This document shows, one piece after another, positions 8,521 through 18,322 of a stretch of DNA of 64,000 nt. The translations under genes and the position numbers were made by a program. The DNA is taken from the NCBI RefSeq assembly GCF_003148765.1, contig NZ_QGGV01000007.1, positions 141,240-205,239 on the forward strand, written 5' to 3'. Source of the stretch: Silicimonas algicola. GTDB taxonomy: Bacteria; Pseudomonadota; Alphaproteobacteria; Rhodobacterales; Rhodobacteraceae. The notes beneath the pieces were generated by a model, which saw nothing but the letters and a program-made list of their open reading frames with translations, made no database searches and was not told the origin of the DNA. Each line of letters begins with the position of its first letter. Positions within the stretch are counted from its first letter, which is position 1.

Positions 8521-9411
8521 TCAGCGGCCCGAGACGAACTGCAGGACGCGCGTCGGCATGGACACTCCGCGCGGCTTGGCCACCTGGATATGCCGCGTGC
8601 TGTCGAACACCTCGACTGGGGTCCGGGACGTGACCTTGATGACCGAGATCGAGATATTGTCCTGGTCGGGATCGTCGATCTTCTCGACCGCCGCCAGAAG
8701 CGCCGAGACGATGGCGTGGCTGGGCTTCGTGCGGTGGTCGTCGAGGATCGCCTCGATTTCCACGTCCGTGAGTGTCTGGAGACCGTCGCTCGACGCCACG
8801 AAGATGTCGTCCTGCTCGACCTTGAAGGGCTCCCGCGGGCAATCGACCTTGGCGATCTCGGACCCGAAGATCACCGACTTCAGGCAGTTGCGGTCGGGGT
8901 GGTTCCGGCCCTGCTCCTCGGTCATCATGCCGGAGCGGACCATGAGGTCGATCTCGGGCGCAAGCGAGTGGTCTTCGTTCAACTGCTTCAGTTTGCCGTC
9001 GCGGAAGAGATACAGCGGGGAATCCCCGACAGAGACCCAGTAGAGCCTGTCCTCGATGAACACGGGTGCCACCAGAGTGGCGCCCATGCCATAGCTTTCC
9101 GGGTGGTCCGAGACATAGCCGCGGATGCACTGGTTCGCGGACAGTGCGGCATGGTGAAGAACCTGGGGCACTTGCGCCTCGTTGTCCTTCAACTCCCGCG
9201 ACTTGAACTTCAGCTCGGCGAACATCTCGGTGACCACGATGGTCGAGGCGATCTCGCCCGCCGTGTGCCCGCCCATGCCATCGGCGAGGACCATGAACCC
9301 GGCCTGCGGACCAAGGGGAAAGTCGGTGACGAGCGAATCTTCCTGGACGTCGCGCGCGCCCTGCGAAAGAGCCGTCGCCACTTCGTACTGAGGAGCGGTC
9401 ATGTTGTTCAT
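8521..9411 (-). CDS. PP2C family serine/threonine phosphatase
   Basis: 296 residues. The PP2C metal-site motifs are present in order: ARDVQEDS (first Asp), FMVLADGMGGHTAGE (the DGMGGH core), YWVSVGDSPLYLF, FVASSDGLQTL and a late DDPDQDNISISVI. Start 9411 has GGAGAGG 6 nt upstream; an ATG three codons later is possible. It begins 17 nt after the kinase gene stops, so kinase and phosphatase are made together and probably act on the same targets in opposite directions. No membrane segment, so cytoplasmic. Confidence 0.9.
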   Translation of the reverse strand: MNNMTAPQYEVATALSQGARDVQEDSLVTDFPLGPQAGFMVLADGMGGHTAGEIASTIVVTEMFAELKFKSRELKDNEAQVPQVLHHAALSANQCIRGYVSDHPESYGMGATLVAPVFIEDRLYWVSVGDSPLYLFRDGKLKQLNEDHSLAPEIDLMVRSGMMTEEQGRNHPDRNCLKSVIFGSEIAKVDCPREPFKVEQDDIFVASSDGLQTLTDVEIEAILDDHRTKPSHAIVSALLAAVEKIDDPDQDNISISVIKVTSRTPVEVFDSTRHIQVAKPRGVSMPTRVLQFVSGR

Positions 9412-9428
9412 CTCGGCCTCTCCCTGGT

Positions 9429-11927
9429 TCAGTTGCCGGCCTCGACGTTGGTCGTCGAGACAAGCCACATTTCGCCATCGCGCTTGACGGCGAAGTTGAA
9501 CTTGGGCGCGCCGGCGGCGATCTCGCGGGCAAGGATCGTCTGCAGCGCCTGAGGCGTGTCGATCAGCTCGCTCGTCGGCATGAACGCGACGACGATGTCG
9601 CCGGTCCGAAGCGTCTCGTCGGCATCGGTCGGACTCTCGATGACCGTCGTGACCCACGCCCCGTTCACCTGCGCGGTACGGAAGCGTTCGCCGGTCAGCA
9701 GGATCGTCTCCTGAACCGTCGGCACGTCGAGGCTGCGGACCAGCGTCTGGCCTTCGGGAGTCTCGATCCCGAGGGTGGCCTTGACCGAGGCTCCGAGCCC
9801 GAAGCCGGGCTGAAGCTTCACAACCTGCTGCACCTCGGAGAACGAGATGACGGGCAGGCCGTTCACCGACAGGATCTTCGAGCCCGGCTTCAGCCACTCG
9901 GGCGCGCTGGCGTCGACGGCCAGGATCCTGAGCGAGCCGTTCGGCTCGAGCGTGAACGGGAAGGCAGCGGTGGCGCCGGACAAGAGCGGCGAGGCCTCGA
10001 TCACGTTGGAGGGCCTCGTGGGCTCTGGCGGAAGCGGCGCCGGGCTCGACAGGTCGACCGACGGACCGCCGCTTTCGACTTGCGGCTCGCTGACGATCGG
10101 CGCCGTGCGCGTCGGGTCGGCATCGACATCCGCGCCCACGTCCACGCCCAGGATTTCGCTGGACACGTTCGGAAGCGTTGCGACGCGTTCGGACACCGTC
10201 GGCGCGATGGCGGGAACCTCGGGCAGGGCAATGGCGGCAGGCCGGGTGGGCGGGCGCTTTGTGACGTCGGGTCGGCTTGCGACCACGGCTACGTCTTCGC
10301 TCTCGACAGCGGAGGGTTCGGAAGGCACGGGTCCCGTGGTCGCCGGTTCGGCGACGACTGCCGGCACTTCGGGTTCGGCAGGAACGGCCGGGACGATCAC
10401 GGCTGCCGCCACCGTCGGCTTGGGCTCTGCGACCGGTGGAGTCACGGCCGGTTCAGCAGCCGCCGTCTCGGGCTCGGCGGCCGGTGTGACGGGCGTCTCG
10501 ACCTCGGCCGTCTCGGTCGGCACGCCAACGGCGCGTTCAGCGGTTTCGGCAGGGGCGGAGATCGCCGCGACGTCGGGCGTCTCGTCGGAACTCATCATGA
10601 CATAGCCCCCGACGCCCGCGGCGGCGAGGAGCGCCAGAAGACCGGCGACAAGACCCAGCTTGCCCTTCGAGCCGGAGGTGTCGCGCATGACCTGCGTGAC
10701 GACCTTTTCCTGCGGAACATCGACAAAGCTCGGCGTCGAGGTGACGGAGTCCCTCGGCGGACGCGGCGTATCGGGTCGGTCTGTCTGGTTCGGGCGTCTC
10801 GGCCGTTTGGGTTGGGCAAGACCCGCCGCTTCGAGCTCGGCCTCGGTCGCAAGGTTCTGCGCACCGTCAGCGCTCGTATTGCCGTAAAGCTGCGAAGCGA
10901 GCTTCTCTTCCCGCACGAGGTCCTTGATCTGCGAGACGACAAAGCCGTTGTCGACGGCGAGGACGGGGCGAGAAACAGACCCGCGGGTCATCGAGCTGAC
11001 GCGGGAGTGGGTGATCATCGCGCGCCAGTCGGCGGCCGACTGGATGCGGTTCTTCGGGAATATCGCCAGAGCGCGGTCGATGGCTTCGAGGAACTCGCGC
11101 TTGTATCCGCCCGTGCGGTCGGCGATCGGAACATAGGGATCGGGATCGTCGCTCGCGACGGCGGTCAGGCGCTCCTGAGCGTTCGGCGGCGTGTTCCCGG
11201 TGATGACGTGGTAGAGCGACGCGCCGAGCGAATAGAGGTCGCTCGACGGAAAGGACGCGCCGTCCGAGATGTAGAATTCCTGCGGCGAGTAGCCGTCCTT
11301 CACCGTGCGCATCGCGCCCAGATGGCGCGTGGCGCGGGACGCGGTTTCACGCGCGGCGCCGAAGTCGATCAGCACCGGCTCCTTGTCTCGCGAAATCAGG
11401 ATGTTGTCCGGCGAGATGTCGCGGTGAAGCACGCCCTCGTGGTGGATGAACTCGATGGCATCGAGCAGCTTGATCACGATGGTCTCGAGGTCCTTCGGAT
11501 CGAGCCGGGCCGTCGGGTCCTCGGCGATCTCGAGAAGGTCGCGGCCGTCGACATAGTCGAGCGCCATGTAGGCCGTGCCGTTGTCTTCGAAGACCTGGTG
11601 GACGCCCACGATGTTGGGATGGTTCAGACGCGCGAGGTTCCGGGCCTCCTGGACGAAGAGGTCCACAATCATGCGGAATTCCTTGGCATGAGCCCGCGAC
11701 CGCACGCCCACGATCGTCTTCGACCGGCGACAGAAGGCCCCTGGGAAGCATTCCTTGATCACGACGCGGCGGCGCAGGCTGTCCTCGGCCAGGTAGGTTA
11801 TGCCGAAGCCGCCGCTGTTGAGATATTCCTCGATCGTGTACTGACCGTGAAGCAGCGACATGCCTGGCTGAAGCTCGTCGGGGAACTCCTGATCCACGAA
11901 CTCTTTCGGCGTTGTGCTCGGTTTCAT
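9429..11927 (-). CDS. Transmembrane serine/threonine protein kinase with extracytoplasmic PDZ-like domain
   Basis: 832 residues. The Hanks-type kinase domain spans about 28-310: glycine loop NSGGFGITYLAED, lysine at about 58 (RRVVIKE), catalytic HRDISPDN near 168 and DFG near 188. A linker of about 110 residues leads to one membrane helix (about 424-446, LGLVAGLLALLAAAGVGGYV). The outside part begins with some 230 residues rich in Pro, Ala, Val and Glu, likely a wall-spanning spacer, and ends in a PDZ-like fold (KPGSKILSVNGLPVISFSEV). There are no PASTA repeats, so the sensor design differs from Gram-positive kinases. Start 11927 is preferred because AGGT lies 6 nt upstream; 11933 is possible. 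Confidence 0.87.
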   Translation of the reverse strand: MKPSTTPKEFVDQEFPDELQPGMSLLHGQYTIEEYLNSGGFGITYLAEDSLRRRVVIKECFPGAFCRRSKTIVGVRSRAHAKEFRMIVDLFVQEARNLARLNHPNIVGVHQVFEDNGTAYMALDYVDGRDLLEIAEDPTARLDPKDLETIVIKLLDAIEFIHHEGVLHRDISPDNILISRDKEPVLIDFGAARETASRATRHLGAMRTVKDGYSPQEFYISDGASFPSSDLYSLGASLYHVITGNTPPNAQERLTAVASDDPDPYVPIADRTGGYKREFLEAIDRALAIFPKNRIQSAADWRAMITHSRVSSMTRGSVSRPVLAVDNGFVVSQIKDLVREEKLASQLYGNTSADGAQNLATEAELEAAGLAQPKRPRRPNQTDRPDTPRPPRDSVTSTPSFVDVPQEKVVTQVMRDTSGSKGKLGLVAGLLALLAAAGVGGYVMMSSDETPDVAAISAPAETAERAVGVPTETAEVETPVTPAAEPETAAAEPAVTPPVAEPKPTVAAAVIVPAVPAEPEVPAVVAEPATTGPVPSEPSAVESEDVAVVASRPDVTKRPPTRPAAIALPEVPAIAPTVSERVATLPNVSSEILGVDVGADVDADPTRTAPIVSEPQVESGGPSVDLSSPAPLPPEPTRPSNVIEASPLLSGATAAFPFTLEPNGSLRILAVDASAPEWLKPGSKILSVNGLPVISFSEVQQVVKLQPGFGLGASVKATLGIETPEGQTLVRSLDVPTVQETILLTGERFRTAQVNGAWVTTVIESPTDADETLRTGDIVVAFMPTSELIDTPQALQTILAREIAAGAPKFNFAVKRDGEMWLVSTTNVEAGN

Positions 11928-12220
11928 ACGCATACCTATGCAAATCTGGCCCGGGCGTGCGGGCATTCGGCACAACATGGCAAACAAATCTGTCCAAAAG
12001 TTGATGCAATTACGGATATTGGAACGGGAGAGCCAAAACGCGCGTCTCGGGGACTAAATGTTTCCGGTCTGGAAATACTTAACGTTTATAGCGCGTTAAG
12101 CTCCGCCAGGCTTGTGGGCCAGAGCCCCTCGGTGCGGCAAAAGCCCCGTGAAGCCATAGGATTGCCGTAATTGGCCCACCCCGCTTATCGGACGCCGCCG
12201 GAAACTGTTTCCAACTCACC

Positions 12221-15200
12221 TCAGCCCTCGGCCTCTGCAAGGAGGGTCGCGTTGCCTCCCGCCGCCGTCGTATCCACACAGGTCGACCGCTCGGCAGCGT
12301 AGAGCGCCGGCGACAGATGGGCGGTGACGAGGGTAAGCACCGGCCCCTCGCGAGAAGCCAGCACACGGCGGAGTCGGCTCAAGGCCGCGCCCGACACCTG
12401 TGCCGCGACCAGGTCGATGCCGGGATGGCGAAGCAGGTCGTCGCTCGCGCCGCCGTCGAGCACGGACAGAGGAAAATCGTCGCGCATCAGCGTCTTGAGG
12501 ACAGAGGTTGCACCTGGGGCCGCCGCAACGACGGCGTTGCCCGCGGCGAGGGCCTGGACGACCTGCGCAAGCAACGCCTCCGGAGAAGGCCCGAGGCAGA
12601 GGACACATCCGCGTGGAAGAAGGGCCAACTGGTTGGACTCCCCCGTCGGCCCGGGCAGATTCACGGGGCCGAAATCCAGCGCGGCCGATGCCGCCATCGC
12701 CGCCGCCGCCCGTCCGCGCAGGGCCGAGCGCAGCCGGGCGATCCTGTCTGTCGCCCTGCCCCAGCTCGCCGCGCGATCTCCGGTCGCGTTGACGTCCACG
12801 GATGCGGCATCGCTGCCCGGGAGGACGTCTGAGCCCACCTCGCCCTCATGGGTGAAGCGCTGCAGGTAAAGCGGCCCGCCCGCCTTGGGTCCCGTCCCCG
12901 ACAGGCCATGCCCGCCGAACGGCTGGCTTCCGACCACGGCGCCGATCTGGTCGCGGTTGACGTAGACGTTGCCGGCGCCGATCCGGTCGAGCACCCTCTG
13001 CACGCGCCGGTCGATCCGCGAGTGCAGCCCGAACGTCAGCCCGTAACCTTTTGCGTTAATGTCCGAAACGACATCGGCAATCTTCTCGCCGTCGAACCGT
13101 GCGACATGGAGGACGGGACCGAAAATCTCGTGCTCGATTTCGGCGATCCCCGACACGCGCACCACGGTCGGCGCCACGAAGTGACCTTCCGCGAGACCGT
13201 CCAGCCGCTTCAGCACGCGCCCCTCAGCCTCCATCCGCTCGACATAGGCGGTGATCGCCTCATGTGCCTCGCCGTCGATCACGGGCCCCACATCCGTCGC
13301 CAAGGCCCACGGATCGCCCGCGACGAGGGTCTCCATCGCGCCGAAGAGCATCTTCAGCAACTTCTCCTCGACATCCTTCTGGACGTAGAGGATGCGCAGG
13401 GCAGAACATCTTTGTCCCGCTGACTGGAAGGCGCCCCGCAGGATGTCGCGCGTGGCCTGCTCGAGAAGCGCCGTCGAGTCGACGATCATGGCGTTCAGCC
13501 CGCCCGTCTCGGCGATCAGCATGGCGTGCGGCGCGGTCCTGGCCAATTGCCGGTCGATGAGCTTCGCCACCTCGGTCGAGCCGGTGAAACACACCCCTGA
13601 CAGGCGCGGATCGGCGGTCAGCGGCCCTCCCACGCTCTCTCCGTCGCCCGGTAGAAGCTGGAGGACCTTCGCAGGCACGCCCGCCTCGTGCAGCAACTGG
13701 GTGGCGCGGAAGGCGATGAGAGGCGTCTGCTCGGCGGGTTTCGCGACGACAGCGTTCCCCGCCGCCAGCGCCGCCCCGATCTGGCCGGTGAAGATGGCGA
13801 GGGGGAAGTTCCAGGGCGAGATGCAGGCGATGACCCCGCGCGCGGGACGGTCGCCGAGGGTCTCGGCTTCCTGCGCGTAATAGCGCAGGAAATCGACCGC
13901 TTCGCGCAGTTCCGCCACGCCGTCGGCAAGGGTCTTCCCCGCCTCGCGCGCGGTAAGGGCAAAGACCTCGTGAGCGTTCGCCTCGTAGAGGTCGGCAGCG
14001 CGGCGCAGGATCGTCGCACGCGCAGGGGCGCCGAGAGCGGACCAGCCCGGCTGCGCATCTACAGCGAGACCGACCGCCGCCTCGACCATCGTCGCCTCGG
14101 CTTCGGTGACGGTGCCCACCACATCGGACGGGCGCGCAGGATTGTGGACCTCTCGAGCCGCGCCCACGCGCTCCGCCGGTGTCAGAGGACCCGCCGTCCA
14201 GCTGTAAGGGGCAGCGAAGGCGGCGCGGCCGGCATCGATCTCGGCCAGCGTCACAGGGTCTGTCAGGTCCCATCCGGCGCTGTTGCGGCGGGGGGCGAAG
14301 ATGTCCGCAGGTCGTGGGATCGCCGGGTTCGGGTGAAAGCCGTCGGCTTCGGCTTTCGCGATCGGGTCCGATGCGATTTCTTCAGCCGGAACAGAGGTAT
14401 CCACGATCTGGTTCACGAAGGACGAGTTGGCGCCGTTCTCCAGAAGCCGCCGGACGAGATAGGCCAGAAGGTCGTGGTGCGCGCCCACCGGCGCATAGAT
14501 GCGGCAGCGCGTTCCCTCGGCCTTGCGGACGGCCTCGTGCAGGTGCTCTCCCATCCCGTGCAGGCGCTGGAACTCGAAGGCGGCCTTGTCGGACGCCATC
14601 TCGAGAACGGCGGCAACGGAATGGGCGTTGTGCGTCGCGAATTGCGGATAGATGCGGTCGGTCATCGACAGAAGCTTCCGCGCACCGGCCAGGTAGCTGA
14701 CGTCGGTGTGGGTCTTGCGGGTGAAGACGGGATAGTCGGTCAGCCCCAGCACCTGCGCGCGCTTCACCTCGGTGTCCCAGTAGGCCCCCTTGACGAGGCG
14801 CACCATGATGCGGCGGTCGAGACGGCCGGCGAGGTCGTGGAGCCAGTCGAGGACAGGCATCGCCCGGCGTCCGAACGCCTGGACGACGACGCCGAAGCCG
14901 TCCCAGCCCTTCAGGCTGTCGGACGACAGGACGCGTTCGATCACATCGAGGGAAAGATCAAGCCGATCAGCCTCTTCCGCGTCGATATTGAAGCCGATTC
15001 CAGCCTTCGCCGCCGCTTCTGCGAGGGACAGAAGGCGGTCAGAGAGAACGGGCAGCATCGCCTCGGCCTGGGCGCACTCATAGCGAGGATGCAGCGCGGA
15101 CAGCTTGACCGAGATGCCGGGGTTCGTCCTCACGTCGCGGCCCGAGGCCGCGCCCGCGATGACGTCGATGGCGCGGGCATAGGCGTCGAGATAGCGAAGC

Positions 15201-15805
15201 GCGTCTGCCTCGGTCCGCGCGGCCTCTCCCAGCATGTCGTAGGAGTAGCTATAGCCCTTCGCCACCATCGGACGGCCGCGCTTCATCGCCTCGCCTATGG
15301 TGCGGCCCAGAACGAACTGCGACCCCATCTCGGCCATCGCCTGCCCCACGGCGCGGCGGATCACCGGCTCTCCCAGCCTACGCACAAGGCCGTGCAGCGT
15401 GCCAGCCACGCCCCCTTCGTCGTCGTCAAGAACGCGGCCGGTCAGCAGCAGCCCCCAGGTCGAGGCGTTGACGAGGATCGAGCCGGAGTCGCCGATGTGG
15501 CTGGCCCAGTCGTGCGGCGTGATCTTGTCGCGGATCAACTCGTCCACCGTGCCGCTGTCGGGGACGCGCAGCATCGCCTCGGCCAGGCACATCAGAGCCA
15601 CGCCCTCGCGCGTGGACAGTCCGTATTCGGCGAGGAGGCTCTCCATCATGCCGACCTTGCCCGAGGCGCGCACGGCGCGGACCAGGTCTGCGGCGCGGGA
15701 GGAAATGCGGGCGCGTGCTGCCTCGTCGAGGGCGGTCGATCGCGCGAGACCGCGGACGAGATCCGCCTCGGGGGCCAGCGTGTGGGACCGGATCTCGTCG
15801 CGCAT
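12221..15805 (-). CDS. putA: Bifunctional proline dehydrogenase / L-glutamate gamma-semialdehyde dehydrogenase PutA
   Basis: 1194 residues. Converts proline to glutamate in two steps. The FAD barrel is marked by NPGISVKLSALHPRYE, RLVKGAYWDTEVKRAQ, FEFQRLHGMGE and LLENGANSSFVNQ. The aldehyde dehydrogenase has the NAD loop FTGSTEVAKLI, the general base in ETGGLNA and the catalytic cysteine in SAGQRCSALR. The final part of about 200 residues is the Rossmann-like C-terminal domain seen in longer PutA forms. There is no ribbon-helix-helix at the N-terminus, so it is not an autorepressor as in enterics. Start 15805 (MRDEIRSH) follows GGAGTGAGCC. No Lrp-type putR gene is adjacent. Confidence 0.95.
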   Translation of the reverse strand: MRDEIRSHTLAPEADLVRGLARSTALDEAARARISSRAADLVRAVRASGKVGMMESLLAEYGLSTREGVALMCLAEAMLRVPDSGTVDELIRDKITPHDWASHIGDSGSILVNASTWGLLLTGRVLDDDEGGVAGTLHGLVRRLGEPVIRRAVGQAMAEMGSQFVLGRTIGEAMKRGRPMVAKGYSYSYDMLGEAARTEADALRYLDAYARAIDVIAGAASGRDVRTNPGISVKLSALHPRYECAQAEAMLPVLSDRLLSLAEAAAKAGIGFNIDAEEADRLDLSLDVIERVLSSDSLKGWDGFGVVVQAFGRRAMPVLDWLHDLAGRLDRRIMVRLVKGAYWDTEVKRAQVLGLTDYPVFTRKTHTDVSYLAGARKLLSMTDRIYPQFATHNAHSVAAVLEMASDKAAFEFQRLHGMGEHLHEAVRKAEGTRCRIYAPVGAHHDLLAYLVRRLLENGANSSFVNQIVDTSVPAEEIASDPIAKAEADGFHPNPAIPRPADIFAPRRNSAGWDLTDPVTLAEIDAGRAAFAAPYSWTAGPLTPAERVGAAREVHNPARPSDVVGTVTEAEATMVEAAVGLAVDAQPGWSALGAPARATILRRAADLYEANAHEVFALTAREAGKTLADGVAELREAVDFLRYYAQEAETLGDRPARGVIACISPWNFPLAIFTGQIGAALAAGNAVVAKPAEQTPLIAFRATQLLHEAGVPAKVLQLLPGDGESVGGPLTADPRLSGVCFTGSTEVAKLIDRQLARTAPHAMLIAETGGLNAMIVDSTALLEQATRDILRGAFQSAGQRCSALRILYVQKDVEEKLLKMLFGAMETLVAGDPWALATDVGPVIDGEAHEAITAYVERMEAEGRVLKRLDGLAEGHFVAPTVVRVSGIAEIEHEIFGPVLHVARFDGEKIADVVSDINAKGYGLTFGLHSRIDRRVQRVLDRIGAGNVYVNRDQIGAVVGSQPFGGHGLSGTGPKAGGPLYLQRFTHEGEVGSDVLPGSDAASVDVNATGDRAASWGRATDRIARLRSALRGRAAAAMAASAALDFGPVNLPGPTGESNQLALLPRGCVLCLGPSPEALLAQVVQALAAGNAVVAAAPGATSVLKTLMRDDFPLSVLDGGASDDLLRHPGIDLVAAQVSGAALSRLRRVLASREGPVLTLVTAHLSPALYAAERSTCVDTTAAGGNATLLAEAEG

Positions 15806-15875
15806 GGCCTGGCTCACTCCTGTCAGGGTCGGGCGCACTCTTTCATCAGCCCGGCCGCGGCGTAAAGTGGCGTCG

Positions 15876-17846
15876 TCAGGCGGCCACCGCGCTCCTGCCC
15901 CCGCGCCAGTTCAGCGCAAGCACGCCAGCCACGACCACCGCGCCCGCGGCCTCGATGCCGACACTGGGCCAGAAGATCGCAATGACACCGAATACGATCA
16001 GGAGGCGCTGCCAGATCGGCATGGGCCGCCACAGGAACCCTTCCAGCGCCGCCGCGAAGCCCGTCATCGCGAGGATGGCGATGAAGCCGTTCCAGAGAAC
16101 CAGTGGAAGCGGCCCGCCCAGGATAATGGATTCGTTGAAGACCATGAAAAGCGGGATCAGGTAGAGTCCCTTGGCGAACTTCCATGCCTGGAGACTCGTC
16201 TCCATCGGCTTCGACCCGGCGATGGCCGCGCCCGCGAAGGCGGCGAGCGCCACGGGCGGCGTGACATTCGAGTCCTGCGAGTACCAGAACACCACGAGGT
16301 GGGCGATCAGGATCGGGATGCCGAACTCCTCGGTCAGCGCGGGGCCGACGAGGATGATGAGGACGATGTAGGCGGCCGTGACCGGCAGGCCCATCCCGAG
16401 GATTAGGCTGGCGAGGAGGACGAGGATCAACGCGAGGACGATGTTGCCGCCCGAGAAGGCGATCATCATGGCCGAGAACTTGAGGCCGAGGCCGGTCAAG
16501 CCCACGACACCCACGATAATGCCAGCGACGGCACAGGCCATCGAGACCGCGACCGCGTTCCGCGCGCCAAGCTCCAGCGCCTCGAGGGTCATGGCCAGAC
16601 CGCTCCGGCAGAGATCCACGAAGCCTGTCGCCGTCGGACCCGAGGCAAGGTAGGCCCAGAGCGCCCGCGTCCCTGCGGCAACGATGACCGAGACGATGGC
16701 GTAGAAGCCCACCCGCATCGGCGAGTAGCCGACGACAAGCAGCACCACCAGGGCCACGAGCGGGAAGAGGAAGTGCCAGCCTTCCGCCATCACGTCGCGG
16801 ACCTTGGGCAACTCCTCGGCCTTCATGCCGGTCATGCCCTGCTTCACGGCGGCGATGTGGACCAGAAGGTAGACGGCGCCGAAGTAGAGGACGGCCGGGA
16901 AGATCGAGACCAGCACGATGTCGACGTAAGGCACCCGCGTGAACTCGGACATCAGGAACGCGCCAGCGCCCATGAGCGGCGGCATGATCTGCCCGCCGGT
17001 CGAGGCTGCGGCCTCGATTCCTCCAGCCTGCGCAGGGCGATAGCCCAGTTTCTTCATCAGTGGGATCGTGAAGGCGCCGGTCGTCACGACGTTCGCGATG
17101 GCCGATCCGCTGATCGATCCCATGCCCGCCGAAGCGATGACCGCCGCCTTGGCCGGTCCGCCGCGCTGCCGGCCGGTCGCGGCGTAGGCGAGGTCGATGA
17201 AGAACTTGCCCGCGCCCGTCACTTCGAGGAAGGCGCCGAAGAGGACGAAGACGAAGATGAAGGTCGCGGCGACGCCGAGCGGGATGCCGAATATGCCTTC
17301 GGCGCCAAGCGTCATCTGGCTAGCCACGCGGTCAAGCGAATAGCCCCGGTGGTTCATGATGCCAGGCATCCAGTCGGCGAGGAACGGCAGTTCCCCCCGG
17401 TTGCCGGCGAAAGCGTAGGCGATGAAGAAAGCGCCGATGATCGTCATCCCGAGGCCCACGGCGCGCCGCGCGCCCTCAAGGACGACGATCACGGTCAGGA
17501 CACCCACGGCCACGTCGATGCTGCGCGGAAAGATCTGGTTGGCGATGATGTCGATGTTGATGGGCAGCCACGCGCCCACCAGGATGCCGCAGGCGATCAG
17601 GACGCCGTCGATGATCCAGCCGAGGACGCCTCGCGGGCGGGATGGTCCCCAGACGGGATAGATCAGGAAGCAGAGGACAAGGATGAAGCCTAGGTGGATC
17701 GGGCGCTGGAAGAACAGGCCGAGAGGCTGGACGCCCGCCGCGTAGAGCTGGAACAGCGACAGGAGGATGCCGATGACCGCGATGGCGCGCAGCACGATCC
17801 GAGGCTGCGGCCGCTCGTCGATGTGCGCATCGGTATCCGTGACCAT
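15876..17846 (-). CDS. TRAP transporter permease, fused DctQM, TAXI type
   Basis: 656 residues with about 17-18 membrane helices. The N-terminal quarter corresponds to the small DctQ-like subunit and the rest to the large DctM subunit, with the family segments GKFFIDLAYAATGRQRGGPA, SIAAEAS-like GIEAAASTGGQIMPPLMGAG and GMGLPVTAAYIVL. It imports an organic acid-type solute using an ion gradient, with the TAXI binding protein. The start overlaps the DUF1850 stop (ATGA), so the three genes form one minus-strand operon in the order binding protein, DUF1850, permease. Confidence 0.92.
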   Translation of the reverse strand: MVTDTDAHIDERPQPRIVLRAIAVIGILLSLFQLYAAGVQPLGLFFQRPIHLGFILVLCFLIYPVWGPSRPRGVLGWIIDGVLIACGILVGAWLPINIDIIANQIFPRSIDVAVGVLTVIVVLEGARRAVGLGMTIIGAFFIAYAFAGNRGELPFLADWMPGIMNHRGYSLDRVASQMTLGAEGIFGIPLGVAATFIFVFVLFGAFLEVTGAGKFFIDLAYAATGRQRGGPAKAAVIASAGMGSISGSAIANVVTTGAFTIPLMKKLGYRPAQAGGIEAAASTGGQIMPPLMGAGAFLMSEFTRVPYVDIVLVSIFPAVLYFGAVYLLVHIAAVKQGMTGMKAEELPKVRDVMAEGWHFLFPLVALVVLLVVGYSPMRVGFYAIVSVIVAAGTRALWAYLASGPTATGFVDLCRSGLAMTLEALELGARNAVAVSMACAVAGIIVGVVGLTGLGLKFSAMMIAFSGGNIVLALILVLLASLILGMGLPVTAAYIVLIILVGPALTEEFGIPILIAHLVVFWYSQDSNVTPPVALAAFAGAAIAGSKPMETSLQAWKFAKGLYLIPLFMVFNESIILGGPLPLVLWNGFIAILAMTGFAAALEGFLWRPMPIWQRLLIVFGVIAIFWPSVGIEAAGAVVVAGVLALNWRGGRSAVAA

Positions 17847-18322
17847 CAGCCGCCCTCTTCCGTCAGTTCGATCCGCACCTTCTCGCGCGGGGCCGCTTCG
17901 GACAGGGACACCACCCTGTCGCCAACAGCGATCCGGTGATCCACATTGCCCCGTCCGGGACGCAGGATATAGCCATTTCCAGGCACGGGTTCGTCGATGT
18001 CTAGGATCCAATAGCCGCCCTGCCCGTCCGACACCTGCCGACCGCGTCCGGGGATGTGGTCGAGACCGGCGGCGAAGTCGGGAAGGTGCGAGCGGACCAG
18101 CACCATCCGGCCGCTACGGTTCTCATAGCAGTCCGAAACCTCGAACCCCTTGACCGAGTGGTGCCAGAGAACGCACCAGCCCGTCCCTTCAGGGACGGGT
18201 TGGCGCAGGAGTTCGGTGCCATCCTCGCTCAGGGCCACGAGGTCACCCGCAGGTGCCGGACCGGCGGTGGCGGCGATGAGGACGAGGAGGGCGGAAAGCC
18301 CTCCTCCCACCCTTTCGATCAA
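17846..18322 (-). CDS. DUF1850 domain protein of the TAXI-TRAP system
   Basis: 158 residues with an N-terminal signal or anchor (LSALLVLIAATAGPAPAG). The core GWCVLWHHSVKGFEVSDCYE followed by RSHLPDFAAGLDHIPG fits DUF1850, a family found almost only beside TAXI-type TRAP genes. It contains two cysteines and is probably exported. Its role is unknown; from context it may help the binding protein or permease. The apparent start is a TTG at 18322 overlapping the binding-protein stop; a GTG at 18310 is an alternative. Confidence 0.78.
   Translation of the reverse strand: MIERVGGGLSALLVLIAATAGPAPAGDLVALSEDGTELLRQPVPEGTGWCVLWHHSVKGFEVSDCYENRSGRMVLVRSHLPDFAAGLDHIPGRGRQVSDGQGGYWILDIDEPVPGNGYILRPGRGNVDHRIAVGDRVVSLSEAAPREKVRIELTEEGG

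Noticed and set aside
10080..12170. 696-codon plus-strand frame opposite the kinase gene
   Set aside because: It is antisense to a kinase with all catalytic motifs; long reverse frames are common in GC-rich coding DNA and this one has no recognisable domain.
12078..12212. Short inverted repeats between kinase and putA
   Set aside because: CTTAACG/CGTTAAG and GGAAAC-T-GTTTCC are short; nothing ties them to a regulator.
13688..15865. 725-codon plus-strand frame opposite putA
   Set aside because: Shadow of a complete PutA; low-complexity Arg/Gly-rich translation.
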